Below are positions 35,049 to 43,512 of a DNA stretch of 64,000 bases, piece after piece (positions within the stretch are counted from its first letter, which is position 1; each line of letters starts with the position of its first letter). A model generated the notes under the pieces. That model did no database searches and was not told where the DNA came from. It saw only the letters and a list, made by a program, of their open reading frames with translations. The position numbers were made by a program, and so were the translations under genes. Source of the stretch: Dryocola clanedunensis_A (GTDB lineage Bacteria > Pseudomonadota > Gammaproteobacteria > Enterobacterales > Enterobacteriaceae); NCBI GenBank assembly GCA_038405435.1, contig JBBYHZ010000003.1; one strand, 5' to 3'.

Positions 35049-36296
35049 ATGAATAAAAAAATACTCGCCTCGCTGCTGGCGGCGGCCTGCTTTGCGCCTG
35101 GACTGGCGGATGCCGAAGCCGCGCCGGATGGCTATCAGCTCGAGCAGGTTTTACTGATGAGCCGCCACAACCTGCGTGCGCCGCTGGCGAACAACGGCAG
35201 CGTGCTGGAGCAGTCCACCGCCCAGTCCTGGCCGGAATGGGATGTCCCCGGCGGGCAGCTCACCACGAAAGGCGGGGTGCTGGAAGTGTATATGGGCCAC
35301 TATATGCGCGAATGGCTGGCGCAGCAGGGGCTGGTGAAGAGCGGGGAATGCCCGACGCCGCAAAGCGTCTACGCCTATGCCAACAGCCTCCAGCGTACTG
35401 TTGCCACCGCTCAGTTCTTTATCACCGGCGCATTCCCCGGCTGTGACGTCCCTGTTCATCATCAGGAAAAAATGGGCACCATGGATCCCACGTTTAACCC
35501 GGTCATCACCAATGACTCACCTGAATTTAAGCAGGCGGCGGTTAAAGCAATGGAAGCCCAGCGCGGGCACTATAAGCTGGACGACAGCTATAAGCTGCTG
35601 GAGCAGGTCACGGCCTTCGGCGATTCGCCAACCTGTAAAGAGAAGCAGCAGTGCGACCTGACGGCGGGCAAAGACAAATTTACCGCCAACGCGACCGAGG
35701 AGCCGGGCGTAAGCGGGCCGCTGAAGGTGGGCAACTCGCTGGTGGACGCCTTTACCCTGCAATATTACGAAGGGTTCCCGCTGGATCAGGTGGCCTGGGG
35801 CCAAATCAAAACGGATAAACAGTGGCAGGTGCTTTCCCAGCTGAAAAACGGCTATCAGGACACGCTGTTTACCTCGCCGGAAGTGGCCCGCAACGTTGCG
35901 GCACCGCTGGTGAAATACATACAGAAGGCGCTGGCGGGCAAGGAAGCGGCCGGGCCGAAAGTGACGCTGCTGGTGGGGCATGACTCGAATATCGCCTCGC
36001 TGCTGACGGCGCTGGACTTTAAGCCTTATCAGCTGCCGGAACAGAATGAACGCACGCCAATCGGCGGTAAAATCATGTTCCAGCGCTGGCACGACAAGAA
36101 CGCCAACCGGGAGCTGATGAAGGTGGAATATGTTTATCAGAGCAGCGATCAGCTGAGAAAGGGCGAAGTATTAAGCCTGCAGCAGCCGCCGCAGCGCGTC
36201 ACATTGCAGCTCGCCGGTTGCCCGGTCGATGCAAATGGATTTTGCCCGTGGGATAAATTTACCGAGGTGCTGAACAAGACGGTGGCCGGTAAATAG
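35049..36296 (+). CDS. agp: periplasmic glucose-1-phosphatase
   Basis: This 415-residue histidine acid phosphatase hydrolyses glucose 1-phosphate in the periplasm and so scavenges glucose and phosphate. The catalytic motif is MSRHNLRAP (the RHN variant typical of Agp) at about 38-46, and the partner is GHDSN near 318-322. A Sec signal peptide of about 22 residues ends in ADA. Similarity to the E. coli enzyme is high throughout except the signal peptide and a variable stretch near 170-215. GAGGAAC precedes the ATG. A Pho box lies just upstream. Downstream are a REP hairpin and a bidirectional terminator shared with yccJ. Confidence 0.95.
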   Translation: MNKKILASLLAAACFAPGLADAEAAPDGYQLEQVLLMSRHNLRAPLANNGSVLEQSTAQSWPEWDVPGGQLTTKGGVLEVYMGHYMREWLAQQGLVKSGECPTPQSVYAYANSLQRTVATAQFFITGAFPGCDVPVHHQEKMGTMDPTFNPVITNDSPEFKQAAVKAMEAQRGHYKLDDSYKLLEQVTAFGDSPTCKEKQQCDLTAGKDKFTANATEEPGVSGPLKVGNSLVDAFTLQYYEGFPLDQVAWGQIKTDKQWQVLSQLKNGYQDTLFTSPEVARNVAAPLVKYIQKALAGKEAAGPKVTLLVGHDSNIASLLTALDFKPYQLPEQNERTPIGGKIMFQRWHDKNANRELMKVEYVYQSSDQLRKGEVLSLQQPPQRVTLQLAGCPVDANGFCPWDKFTEVLNKTVAGK

Positions 36297-36301
36297 TTTT
36301 T

Positions 36302-36328
36302 GTCGGATGGCGCATTCGCTTATCCGAC
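36302..36328. repeat. REP-type palindrome after agp
   Basis: GTCGGAT and ATCCGAC flank a GCGC-containing loop, the arrangement of enterobacterial REP elements. Related elements occur at 54843-54904 and 55738-55818. Confidence 0.65.
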
Positions 36329-36354
36329 CTACGAATGCCGGTATTGACTTGATG

Positions 36355-36382
36355 AAACACCCCCGCAGCCGCGGGGGTGTTT
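36355..36382. terminator. bidirectional terminator between agp and yccJ
   Basis: AAACACCCCCGC and GCGGGGGTGTTT form a perfect 12-bp stem with a four-base loop. T runs on the plus strand and A runs on the other side let it stop transcription from both convergent genes. Confidence 0.9.
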
Positions 36383-36386
36383 TGCA

Positions 36387-36614
36387 TTAAACGTTCTTCC
36401 GCTCGATAGTTTGTTCGCCCCAGAACAGCGAGTCTTTATCGGTCTTTTCAAACGCCTTCAGCAGCACCTCGTCGCTGCCTTCCTCCCAGATTTTCTCCGC
36501 GAGTTTCTCATCGTATTTCGCTACTTCAAAAATAGCTTCCGCTATCTCAGGCGAGGTGTTGCGTAGACTTGCCCATTCACCCACGTGATGCGCTTTAGAT
36601 TCTTGAGTTGGCAT
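36387..36614 (-). CDS. yccJ: YccJ, small conserved protein
   Basis: This 75-residue acidic protein starts MPTQESKAHHVGEWASLRNT and ends TIERKNV, matching enterobacterial YccJ. Its biochemical role is unknown to me. In E. coli it forms an operon with wrbA and belongs to the stationary-phase (RpoS) set. Here too it follows wrbA by 15 bases on the minus strand, with GGAGGAG before its ATG. It has no signal peptide or membrane helix. Confidence 0.93.
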   Translation of the reverse strand: MPTQESKAHHVGEWASLRNTSPEIAEAIFEVAKYDEKLAEKIWEEGSDEVLLKAFEKTDKDSLFWGEQTIERKNV

Positions 36615-36629
36615 ATGCTCCTCCAGTAA

Positions 36630-37226
36630 TTAACCGTTAAGTTTGACCGCCAGACCTGCAACGTATTCACCCTGATAGCGAGCGATCGACAGCTCCTCCT
36701 CGCTTGGCTGACGCGAGCCGTCGGCTCCGGCAATGGTTGTTGCGCCATAAGGCGTGCCGCCGCGAACCTGCGAAACATCGAACAGCTCCTGCGCCGCGTA
36801 GCCAATCGGCACGATAACCATCCCGTGGTGGGCAAGCGTTGTCCAGGTCGACGAGATGGTATGTTCCTGACCGCCGCCGGTCCCGGTGGAGCTGAAGACG
36901 CTGGCGAGTTTGCCGTACAGCGCGCCGGATGCCCACAGGCCGCCGGTCTGATCGAGGAAGGTGCGCATCTGGCCTGACATGTTGCCGAAGCGGGTAGGGG
37001 TACCAAAGATGATGGCGTCGTACTCGGCCAGCTCCTGCGGCGTCGCCTGCGGGGCATTCTGCGTTTTCCCGCCGGCCTTCAGGAAGGCCTCACCCGGCAT
37101 GGTTTCCGGGACGCGTTTGATAGTGACTTCAGCACCATCTACCTTTTGCGCGCCTTCCGCCACGGCGTGGGCCATCGTTTCGATATGTCCATACATTGAA
37201 TAATAGAGCACCAGTACTTTAGCCAT
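36630..37226 (-). CDS. wrbA: WrbA, NAD(P)H:quinone oxidoreductase
   Basis: This 198-residue flavodoxin-like enzyme binds FMN and reduces quinones by two electrons, limiting oxidative cycling. The FMN phosphate loop is SMYGHIETMA at about 10-19, and the isoalloxazine-contacting loops are TPTRFGNMSGQM near 76-87 and SSTGTGGGQEHT near 111-122. It forms tetramers in the cytoplasm. It is the first gene of the wrbA-yccJ pair, and RpoS control is expected from E. coli. The end GLAVKLNG is normal. It looks intact. Confidence 0.96.
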   Translation of the reverse strand: MAKVLVLYYSMYGHIETMAHAVAEGAQKVDGAEVTIKRVPETMPGEAFLKAGGKTQNAPQATPQELAEYDAIIFGTPTRFGNMSGQMRTFLDQTGGLWASGALYGKLASVFSSTGTGGGQEHTISSTWTTLAHHGMVIVPIGYAAQELFDVSQVRGGTPYGATTIAGADGSRQPSEEELSIARYQGEYVAGLAVKLNG

Positions 37227-37617
37227 CTTGCTTTACTCCCGGGTTTACCGCAGCGTTATGCTGCCCTCTGTTAAAGATATGCCCTGTGCCGGAGAGTGCA
37301 AACCAGAGTGGCTTTTCATTGATGAATCACAATGTCGCCGGAAGCGCGAAAAATGTAGCATCAGGTCACATTTTTAACGGCAGCACATTTCGTCAAAAAT
37401 AAGAATATCTTATGAATTTGCCGCTTGAAAAATCACCCTTTCTGGCGATTTCATGTTGCAAAATATTACGGTTTACTGGTCAATTACCCCTGCTGCACTA
37501 AGCTTAGTTCCACGCGGCAACGTTAAGGGCGCAAGCCTTAGCCGCTCGTTGAAAGAGTGTTCTTTTGACGGAATGCAGAATGATGACTTATTAATTTCAC
37601 CAATCTGGAGGTTAGAA
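37227..37617. other. divergent promoter region between wrbA and ymdF
   Basis: About 390 bases with no supported gene. It must hold the minus-strand wrbA promoter and the plus-strand ymdF promoter. GGAGG lies 8 bases before the ymdF ATG. In-frame open sequence continues upstream of ymdF to about 37453 but lacks a ribosome site and is not conserved in the family. Confidence 0.5.
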
Positions 37618-37806
37618 ATGGCAAACCATCGTGGTGGTTCAGGTAATTTCGCTGAAGACCGTGAAAGAGCATCAGAAGCAGGTCGTAAAGGTGGCCAGCA
37701 CAGCGGTGGGAATTTTAAAAATGACCCGCAGCGCGCATCAGAAGCAGGCCAGAAAGGGGGCAAAAACAGCCACGGCAGCGGTAGCGGTAGCAGTAAAAGC
37801 AAATAG
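37618..37806 (+). CDS. ymdF: YmdF-like KGG-repeat stress protein
   Basis: This 62-residue highly hydrophilic protein is made of two KGG repeats (RERASEAGRKGGQHSGGNF and QRASEAGQKGGKNSHG) with a Ser/Gly/Lys tail. The family is the stress-induced 'KGG' or con-10-like group, related to E. coli YciG and YmdF, expressed in stationary phase. The mechanism is unknown. The ATG at 37618 follows GGAGG. A strong terminator lies downstream, so it is transcribed alone. The tail is slightly longer and more Ser/Gly-rich than I recall for E. coli YmdF. Confidence 0.9.
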   Translation: MANHRGGSGNFAEDRERASEAGRKGGQHSGGNFKNDPQRASEAGQKGGKNSHGSGSGSSKSK

Positions 37807-37864
37807 CCGAAGCCTTAGCGATTAGCCTGCCTGTCCGATAAATCATGGCTAAGAGCATGTCCCG

Positions 37865-37890
37865 CCGCCGGTTCCGTCCGGCGGTTTTTT
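37865..37890 (+). terminator. Rho-independent terminator after ymdF
   Basis: CCGCCGG and CCGGCGG form a 7-bp stem around a six-base loop, followed by six T bases. Confidence 0.9.
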
Positions 37891-37949
37891 ATTGCCTGCC
37901 GCTGCAAGCCAGCTTAAACAAGTCGTTGTCAATCCTCGCCTTTGCTATG

Positions 37950-37970
37950 CTTGAATCAAATTGATTCAAG
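37950..37970. promoter_or_regulatory. perfect palindrome overlapping the rutR ribosome site, likely TetR-family operator
   Basis: CTTGAATCAA-A-TTGATTCAAG is a perfect 10+1+10 palindrome ending inside the AAGGAG that precedes the rutR start. Its TTGA...TCAA ends recall the known RutR consensus (TTGACCA, two bases, TGGTCAA). A dimeric repressor here would block its own transcription or translation. Autoregulation by RutR is inferred. Confidence 0.65.
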
Positions 37971-37980
37971 GAGAGTGCGC

Positions 37981-38625
37981 ATGGGCGCAGGCGCAGTGCA
38001 GACAAAACAAACCGGGCGGCGTTCGCTGGCCGTCGCCGCCAAGAAGCAGGCTATTCTCGAAGCGGGCCTGGAGTTTTTCTCCCTGTACGGCATTCACGGC
38101 ACCAGCATCGAGCGGGTGGCCGAGCGGGCCGAGGTCTCCAAAACCAACCTTCTTTATTACTACCCATCCAAAGAAGCGTTGTACGTGGCGGTGCTCAAGC
38201 AAATCCTTGATATCTGGCTCGCGCCGCTGCGCGCGTTTCGCGAGGATTTAGAGCCGCTGGTGGCGATAGGCGAGTACATCCGGCTTAAACTTGAGGTGTC
38301 ACGCGACTATCCGCAGGCTTCACGGCTGTTCTGCCTTGAGATGCTTCAGGGGGCACCGCTGTTAAAAGAAGAGCTGACCGGCGACTTAAAAACGCTGGTA
38401 GAGGACAAGTCGGAGATTATTGCCGGCTGGGTTGCCAGCGGAAAGCTGGCGAACGTCGATCCGCACCATCTGATCTTTATGCTGTGGGCCACAACACAGC
38501 ACTACGCGGATTTCGCAAGCCAGGTTGAAGCGGTGACGGGCAGTAATCTCAGCGATGAGGAATTTTTCCGCCGCACGGTGGAAAACGTGCAGCGGATGAT
38601 TATTGAAGGGATCCGGGTGCGCTAG
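37981..38625 (+). CDS. rutR: RutR, TetR-family pyrimidine-responsive regulator
   Basis: This 214-residue TetR-type repressor responds to uracil/thymine in E. coli. The DNA-binding helix-turn-helix spans about residues 30-65, with the recognition-helix segment VSKTNLLYYYPSKEALY. The ligand domain is close to E. coli RutR (RLKLEVSRDYPQASRLFCLEM; LIFMLWATTQHYADFA). The ATG at 37981 follows AAGGAG; an earlier in-frame start at 37942 lacks support. In E. coli the divergent rutA-G operon lies next to rutR. Here that space is taken by ymdF and its terminator, so the regulator stands without its namesake operon. Confidence 0.93.
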   Translation: MGAGAVQTKQTGRRSLAVAAKKQAILEAGLEFFSLYGIHGTSIERVAERAEVSKTNLLYYYPSKEALYVAVLKQILDIWLAPLRAFREDLEPLVAIGEYIRLKLEVSRDYPQASRLFCLEMLQGAPLLKEELTGDLKTLVEDKSEIIAGWVASGKLANVDPHHLIFMLWATTQHYADFASQVEAVTGSNLSDEEFFRRTVENVQRMIIEGIRVR

Positions 38626-39014
38626 CGCGGCGGGAAGACGCAGCTGACATCGCCTTCGTCACAGTGCAGCGTGCTTTTCAGCAGTTCGGTACGCTCAACG
38701 GTTTTATCCGTCATGCACTGGGCATGCACCAACGGAGCGACGGAGCCGCCGTCAGCGCCGGAGGATAAAAAGGCGCAGTCCGCATAGCGGTAGGTAATCC
38801 AGGCGTTCTGTGCCGCTTTGAGCTGGGTTTTTTGAGCGTCAGTCGCGAGCTTCATCGCCTGACCGTAGGTCTGATTCAGGAGCTCGTCCTGCTTTTTATA
38901 CTCTTTGCCGTAGCACTCGTTCAGCCCGGCCTGGGTTGTTTCGTTGTCGCAGCCGTCGGCCAGCACGCTGGTGCTAATCAGTAAACCAGCAATCAGTAAA
39001 CAAAGGCGTTTCAT
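38622..39014 (-). CDS. LprI-like/DUF1311 periplasmic protein
   Basis: This 130-residue secreted protein has a signal peptide of about 19 residues (MKRLCLLIAGLLISTSVLA) and the DUF1311 pattern: spaced Cys residues, QAGLNECYGKEYKKQDELLN, then KAAQNAWITYRYADCAF. Members of this family include lysozyme inhibitors related to LprI, so a cell-wall protection role is possible but unproven. It is convergent with rutR (stops overlap by 4 bases) and starts 57 bases before putA's stop on the same strand. Confidence 0.82.
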   Translation of the reverse strand: MKRLCLLIAGLLISTSVLADGCDNETTQAGLNECYGKEYKKQDELLNQTYGQAMKLATDAQKTQLKAAQNAWITYRYADCAFLSSGADGGSVAPLVHAQCMTDKTVERTELLKSTLHCDEGDVSCVFPPR

Positions 39015-39071
39015 TAATACTCCCTCAAAAAAATGGCTCCATGAAAGGAGCCATTTCAGCGTAGCGAAAAC

Positions 39072-42000
39072 TTAACCGATTGTCATCAGGCTGGCGTTGC
39101 CCCCGGCGGCGGCGGTGTTGACGCTCAGCGAACGTTCCACATACAGGCGTTCCAGCAGCAGATTGGTCTCTTCGCGGGCAAAGCCCTGCACCGAAACAAT
39201 GGCGCCGTTACGGGCGGCGACTTTTTCACACAGCTCGCGCAGCTGGTCGGAGTCACCGTGATAGATAACCGCATCAAATTGCTGTTCGGGCAGCGTTTCC
39301 GCTTTGGCGAAATCAATCTTCTGCTGTACCAGAGCGGGCAGCTGTTTAGCCAGATCGCGATGCAGTTTGTCATCCGCCCACAGAACACGGCTACCCACGC
39401 TGGTTACCGCTGAAAGCTGCACCAGCGCATCCTGTTCGCTGTCCGCCACGCACAGAACGCGTTCGCGCGGCATCAGCGCATAGGTGTTGCGTTCGCCCGT
39501 CGGGCCGGGCAGCAGGCGCAGCGTGCCGCTCTGCGCCTGTTCAGCGAAGCGTTGGCACAGGGCGTGCAGTTCGCTCCGGCTGACGGCCCATTCGGTCAGC
39601 GCCCTATGCGCTTCCTGAAGGCTTGCTTTCAGCGTGGCATCGACGGGCAGCTCTGCATCCTGGCGGTTAAGCGTTGTCAGCAGGGCGGTTTCCGGGCGGT
39701 TAGCCAGCAGGCGATACAGGTAAAGCGGGCCGCCTGCTTTCGGGCCGGTGCCCGACAGGCCTTCGCCACCAAACGGCTGGACGCCAACGACCGCGCCTAC
39801 CATGTTGCGGTTCACGTACATATTGCCGACGTGGGCTGAACCGGTGACCTGGGCGATTGTTTCGTCGATGCGGGTATGGACGCCGAGCGTCAGGCCGTAG
39901 CCCGCCGCGTTAATCTGTTCGATCAGCGCCTCAAGGTTGTTACGGCTGTAGCGAACCACGTGCAGCACCGGACCAAAGACCTCTTTTTGCATCTCGTCGA
40001 AGCTCTCAAGCTCGATAAGCGTAGGGGCCACGAAGGTGCCGCTTTGCCACTCTTTCATATCCATATCGTCTTCGCGGACGGCCTGGAAGACCTTGCGGCC
40101 TTTTGCGCGCATTCCCTGGATATGCTTATCAATGTTCTCTTTTGCTTCCGCATCGATAACCGGGCCGATATCCGTCGTCAGACGGCCGGGATTGCCCATG
40201 CGGCACTCGCCCATCGCGCCGCGCAGCATTTGCAGCGTATGCTCGGCAACGTCTTCCTGAATGCACAGCACGCGCAGGGCAGAGCAGCGCTGGCCCGCGC
40301 TATCAAACGCTGAGGCCACCACGTCCACCACGACCTGTTCGGTGAGCGCGGATGAATCAACGATCATGGCGTTAAGGCCGCCTGTTTCAGCGATGAGCGG
40401 CGTTGGACGCCCCTGCGGATCCAGACGGTCGGCGATATTGCGCTGCAGCAGGGTGGCGACTTCGGTTGAGCCGGTGAACATCACGCCGCGAACGCGGGCG
40501 TCGCCTGTCAGCTGCGCGCCAACGGTTTCGCCACGGCCCGGCAGCAGTTGCAGCACGCCCGCAGGCACGCCTGCTTCCAGCAGGATGGCAATACCCTGAG
40601 CGGCAATCAGCGGCGTCTGCTCGGCAGGTTTTGCCAGCACGCAGTTGCCCGCCGCAAGGGCTGCGGCAATCTGGCCGGTGAAAATAGCCAGCGGGAAGTT
40701 CCACGGGCTGATGCAGACCACCGGGCCAAGCGGGCGATGCGTTTCGTTATCGAAGTCGTTGCGCACCTGGCCCGCATAGTAGTAGAGGAAATCTACCGCT
40801 TCGCGCACTTCGGCAATCGCGTTGCTGAAGGTTTTACCTGCCTCACGCACGAGGATGCCGATGAGCTGCTGCATCTGGCCTTCCATAATCACCGCCGCGC
40901 GCTCAAGAATAACGGCGCGCTCCTGCGGCGGCGTGGCGAACCAGATAGGTGCGTTGTTCACCGCACTTTCCAGCGCGCGGGAAACCTCTTCGCTGGTTGC
41001 CTCGCGCATGTAGCCCACGGTGTCGTTCGGCTCCGCCGGGTTTTTCACCGCGACCAAATCACCTTCGGCAACGGCTTCTTCAAGGATGGGCAGCGCCTGC
41101 CACTTCTGCGCCGCGCTGTTGAGCAGGGCCGAAGAGAGCGACGCCAGGCGGTGTTCGTTCGCCAGGTCCAGACCGCCGGAGTTGCTGCGATCCGCACCGT
41201 AAAGATCTTTAGGTAAGGCAATTTTCGGGTGCGGCAGGCCGAGCTGGCCCTCTTTACCGGCCAGCCCTTCGGTGGCGGTAACCGGATCGGTGACCAGCTC
41301 GTCCAGCGGCAGGGTGTTATCGGCGATGCGGTTAACAAATGAGGTATTCGCGCCGTTCTCCAGCAGGCGGCGCACCAGGTAGGCCAGCAGGGTTTCATGG
41401 GTGCCAACCGGCGCGTAGATACGGCAAGGGCGGTTCAGCTTGCCGTCGGCAATCTTGCCGACTACCTGATCGTACAGCGGTTCGCCCATGCCGTGCAGGC
41501 ACTGGAACTCGTACTGGCCCGGGTAGTAGTTCTGCCCGGCAAGGTTATAAATTGCCGCCAGGGTGTGCGCGTTATGGGTAGCAAACTGCGGGTAAATCAG
41601 GTTCGGCACGGTAAGCAGTTTTTTCGCACAGGCGAGGTAAGAGATATCGGTGTACACCTTGCGGGTATAAACCGGGTAGCCCTCAAGGCCCTCCATCTGC
41701 GCGCGCTTGATTTCGCTGTCCCAGTAGGCCCCTTTCACCAGGCGAATCATCAGGCGGCGACGGCTGCGGGTGGCGAGATCGATCAGGTAATCGATAACGA
41801 ACGGACAGCGCTTCTGGTAGGCCTGGATAACAAAGCCGATACCGTTCCAGCCCGCCAGCTCCGGCTCAAAGCAGAGTTTTTCCAGCAGATCCAGAGAGAT
41901 CTCCAGGCGATCGGCTTCCTCGGCATCAATGTTAAGACCCACGTCGTACTGGCGAGCCAGCAGGGTCAGGGATTTCAGACGAGGATACAGCTCTTCCATT

Positions 42001-43034
42001 ACGCGATCGTACTGGGCGCGGCTGTAGCGCGGGTGCAGGGCAGAGAGCTTAATTGAGATGCCCGGGCCTTCATAAATACCCCGGCCGTTTGAGGCCTTGC
42101 CGATGGCGTGAATGGCCTGCTGGTAGGAAACCATATAAGCCTGCGCGTCGGCGGCGGTCAGCGCGGCTTCGCCGAGCATATCGTAAGAGTAGCGGAAGCC
42201 TTTCTCTTCGAGCCTGCGGGCGTTGGCCAGCGCTTCGGAGATGGTTTCACCGGTCACAAACTGCTCGCCCATCAGGCGCATCGCCATATCCACGCCTTTG
42301 CGGATCAGCGGCTCGCCGCTCTTGCTGATGATGCGGTTCAGGGAGTGGGAGAGGCTGGCTTCGTTATGCGTGGAGACCAGGCGGCCGGTAAACAGCAGGC
42401 CCCAGGTGGCGGCGTTAACGAACAGCGACGGGCTGCGGCCAATGTGCGAGTGCCAGTTGCCGTTGCTGATCTTGTCGCGGATTAGCGCATCGCGCGTGGC
42501 CTTGTCCGGAATACGCAGCAGCGCTTCCGCCAGGCACATCAGCGCCACGCCTTCCTGCGAGGAAAGGGAGAATTCCTGCAGCAAACCTTGTACCATGCCC
42601 GCCCGGCCTGAAGCGCTCTTCTGATTGCGAAGCTTTTCAGCAAGTTGGTAGGCAAGCTTATGGGTTTGTTCGGCGATGGCCTGCGGCAGACGAGCCTGTT
42701 CCAGAATCATCGGCACGGCGTCGGTTTCCGGACGTCGCCACGCAGCGGTGATCGCCGCGCGGGTGACTGACTGCGGCAGGACCTGCTCGGCGAAATCGAG
42801 AAACGGCTGATGCGTCTCTTCGGCGGCCGGTGGCGTTTCATCGCTTTCGTTAGCGGCACCGGCGAGCAGGGCAGGGAGCTCAGGCAGCTCGTCGTTATTT
42901 TCCAGGCGTTCAAGATAGTTAAAGATGGCCTGTTTAATCAGCCAGTGCGGCGTGCGGTCAATGCGTGAAGCGGCGTGCTTAATACGTTCGCGGGTTGCTT
43001 CGTCGAGTTTTACACCCATGGTGGTGGTGCCCAT
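39072..43034 (-). CDS. putA: PutA, bifunctional proline dehydrogenase/P5C dehydrogenase and repressor
   Basis: At 1320 residues this is the same length as E. coli PutA and highly similar. Residues 1-47 form a ribbon-helix-helix DNA-binding domain (GTTTMGVKLDEATRERIKHA). The FAD proline dehydrogenase barrel covers about 260-610 (SYDMLGEAALTAADAQAYM; LMIRLVKGAYWDSEIKRAQ). The NAD-dependent aldehyde dehydrogenase follows at about 650-1120, with the catalytic Cys in SAGQRCSALRVL near 917. A C-terminal flap ends GGNASLMTIG. It oxidises proline to glutamate at the membrane and, when proline is scarce, represses putA and putP. Several of its GTTGCA operators lie in the shared divergent promoter. Confidence 0.97.
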   Translation of the reverse strand: MGTTTMGVKLDEATRERIKHAASRIDRTPHWLIKQAIFNYLERLENNDELPELPALLAGAANESDETPPAAEETHQPFLDFAEQVLPQSVTRAAITAAWRRPETDAVPMILEQARLPQAIAEQTHKLAYQLAEKLRNQKSASGRAGMVQGLLQEFSLSSQEGVALMCLAEALLRIPDKATRDALIRDKISNGNWHSHIGRSPSLFVNAATWGLLFTGRLVSTHNEASLSHSLNRIISKSGEPLIRKGVDMAMRLMGEQFVTGETISEALANARRLEEKGFRYSYDMLGEAALTAADAQAYMVSYQQAIHAIGKASNGRGIYEGPGISIKLSALHPRYSRAQYDRVMEELYPRLKSLTLLARQYDVGLNIDAEEADRLEISLDLLEKLCFEPELAGWNGIGFVIQAYQKRCPFVIDYLIDLATRSRRRLMIRLVKGAYWDSEIKRAQMEGLEGYPVYTRKVYTDISYLACAKKLLTVPNLIYPQFATHNAHTLAAIYNLAGQNYYPGQYEFQCLHGMGEPLYDQVVGKIADGKLNRPCRIYAPVGTHETLLAYLVRRLLENGANTSFVNRIADNTLPLDELVTDPVTATEGLAGKEGQLGLPHPKIALPKDLYGADRSNSGGLDLANEHRLASLSSALLNSAAQKWQALPILEEAVAEGDLVAVKNPAEPNDTVGYMREATSEEVSRALESAVNNAPIWFATPPQERAVILERAAVIMEGQMQQLIGILVREAGKTFSNAIAEVREAVDFLYYYAGQVRNDFDNETHRPLGPVVCISPWNFPLAIFTGQIAAALAAGNCVLAKPAEQTPLIAAQGIAILLEAGVPAGVLQLLPGRGETVGAQLTGDARVRGVMFTGSTEVATLLQRNIADRLDPQGRPTPLIAETGGLNAMIVDSSALTEQVVVDVVASAFDSAGQRCSALRVLCIQEDVAEHTLQMLRGAMGECRMGNPGRLTTDIGPVIDAEAKENIDKHIQGMRAKGRKVFQAVREDDMDMKEWQSGTFVAPTLIELESFDEMQKEVFGPVLHVVRYSRNNLEALIEQINAAGYGLTLGVHTRIDETIAQVTGSAHVGNMYVNRNMVGAVVGVQPFGGEGLSGTGPKAGGPLYLYRLLANRPETALLTTLNRQDAELPVDATLKASLQEAHRALTEWAVSRSELHALCQRFAEQAQSGTLRLLPGPTGERNTYALMPRERVLCVADSEQDALVQLSAVTSVGSRVLWADDKLHRDLAKQLPALVQQKIDFAKAETLPEQQFDAVIYHGDSDQLRELCEKVAARNGAIVSVQGFAREETNLLLERLYVERSLSVNTAAAGGNASLMTIG

Positions 43035-43512
43035 GCCAGAGACTCCCTTTCCCCTACAGACTTCAGGCAGCAGGGGATTGGCTGCAGCCCGAATGATATG
43101 GGGGAGATATGTGGTTGATAAAAGTTACCCGGCAATATCTATCAGGTTGCAACTTTGTGCAACCTTGTTAAATGTGAGCCAGCTAGCAGGTCGGGAAAAG
43201 AGTCAATTTGTTAAATTTAAAATAAGAAAGCGATCTGGTTAATTATTTGCAGACGCGGCTAATTAGCCGACATAGTTAACACTTTCGACGGGTGCAACCT
43301 AGAAAAGCGTGAGCAAGTGCAACCTCCCGACAAAAGCTATTTTTTGTATGGTGAATTTCTTGTGAATGGCATGTTAAAACGTTTGTGAATAAATAAGGCT
43401 TCCGTCAGGATACGGTCGCAAACCGACAACTCAACAGGCCCCGCCGCGTTCCGGTGAGGCGCTACCGGTAACGACAGTAAAAATAACCGGTAAATAAATC
43501 TGGAGAAGATGC
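43035..43512. promoter_or_regulatory. putA-putP divergent control region with PutA operators
   Basis: This 478-base region between the divergent put genes holds PutA binding hexamers (GTTGCA or its complement TGCAAC): overlapping copies in GTTGCAAC at 43146-43153, then TGCAAC at 43158-43163, 43293-43298 and 43318-43323. Their number and their placement in two groups, one near each promoter, match the known E. coli arrangement. The rest is AT-rich with no gene. GGAGA lies 6 bases before the putP ATG. Confidence 0.85.

Noticed and set aside
36542..37057. 171-codon open frame within wrbA on the same strand
   Set aside because: It is an out-of-frame Arg/Pro/Ser-rich reading of a conserved gene; the wrbA frame carries all the flavodoxin motifs.
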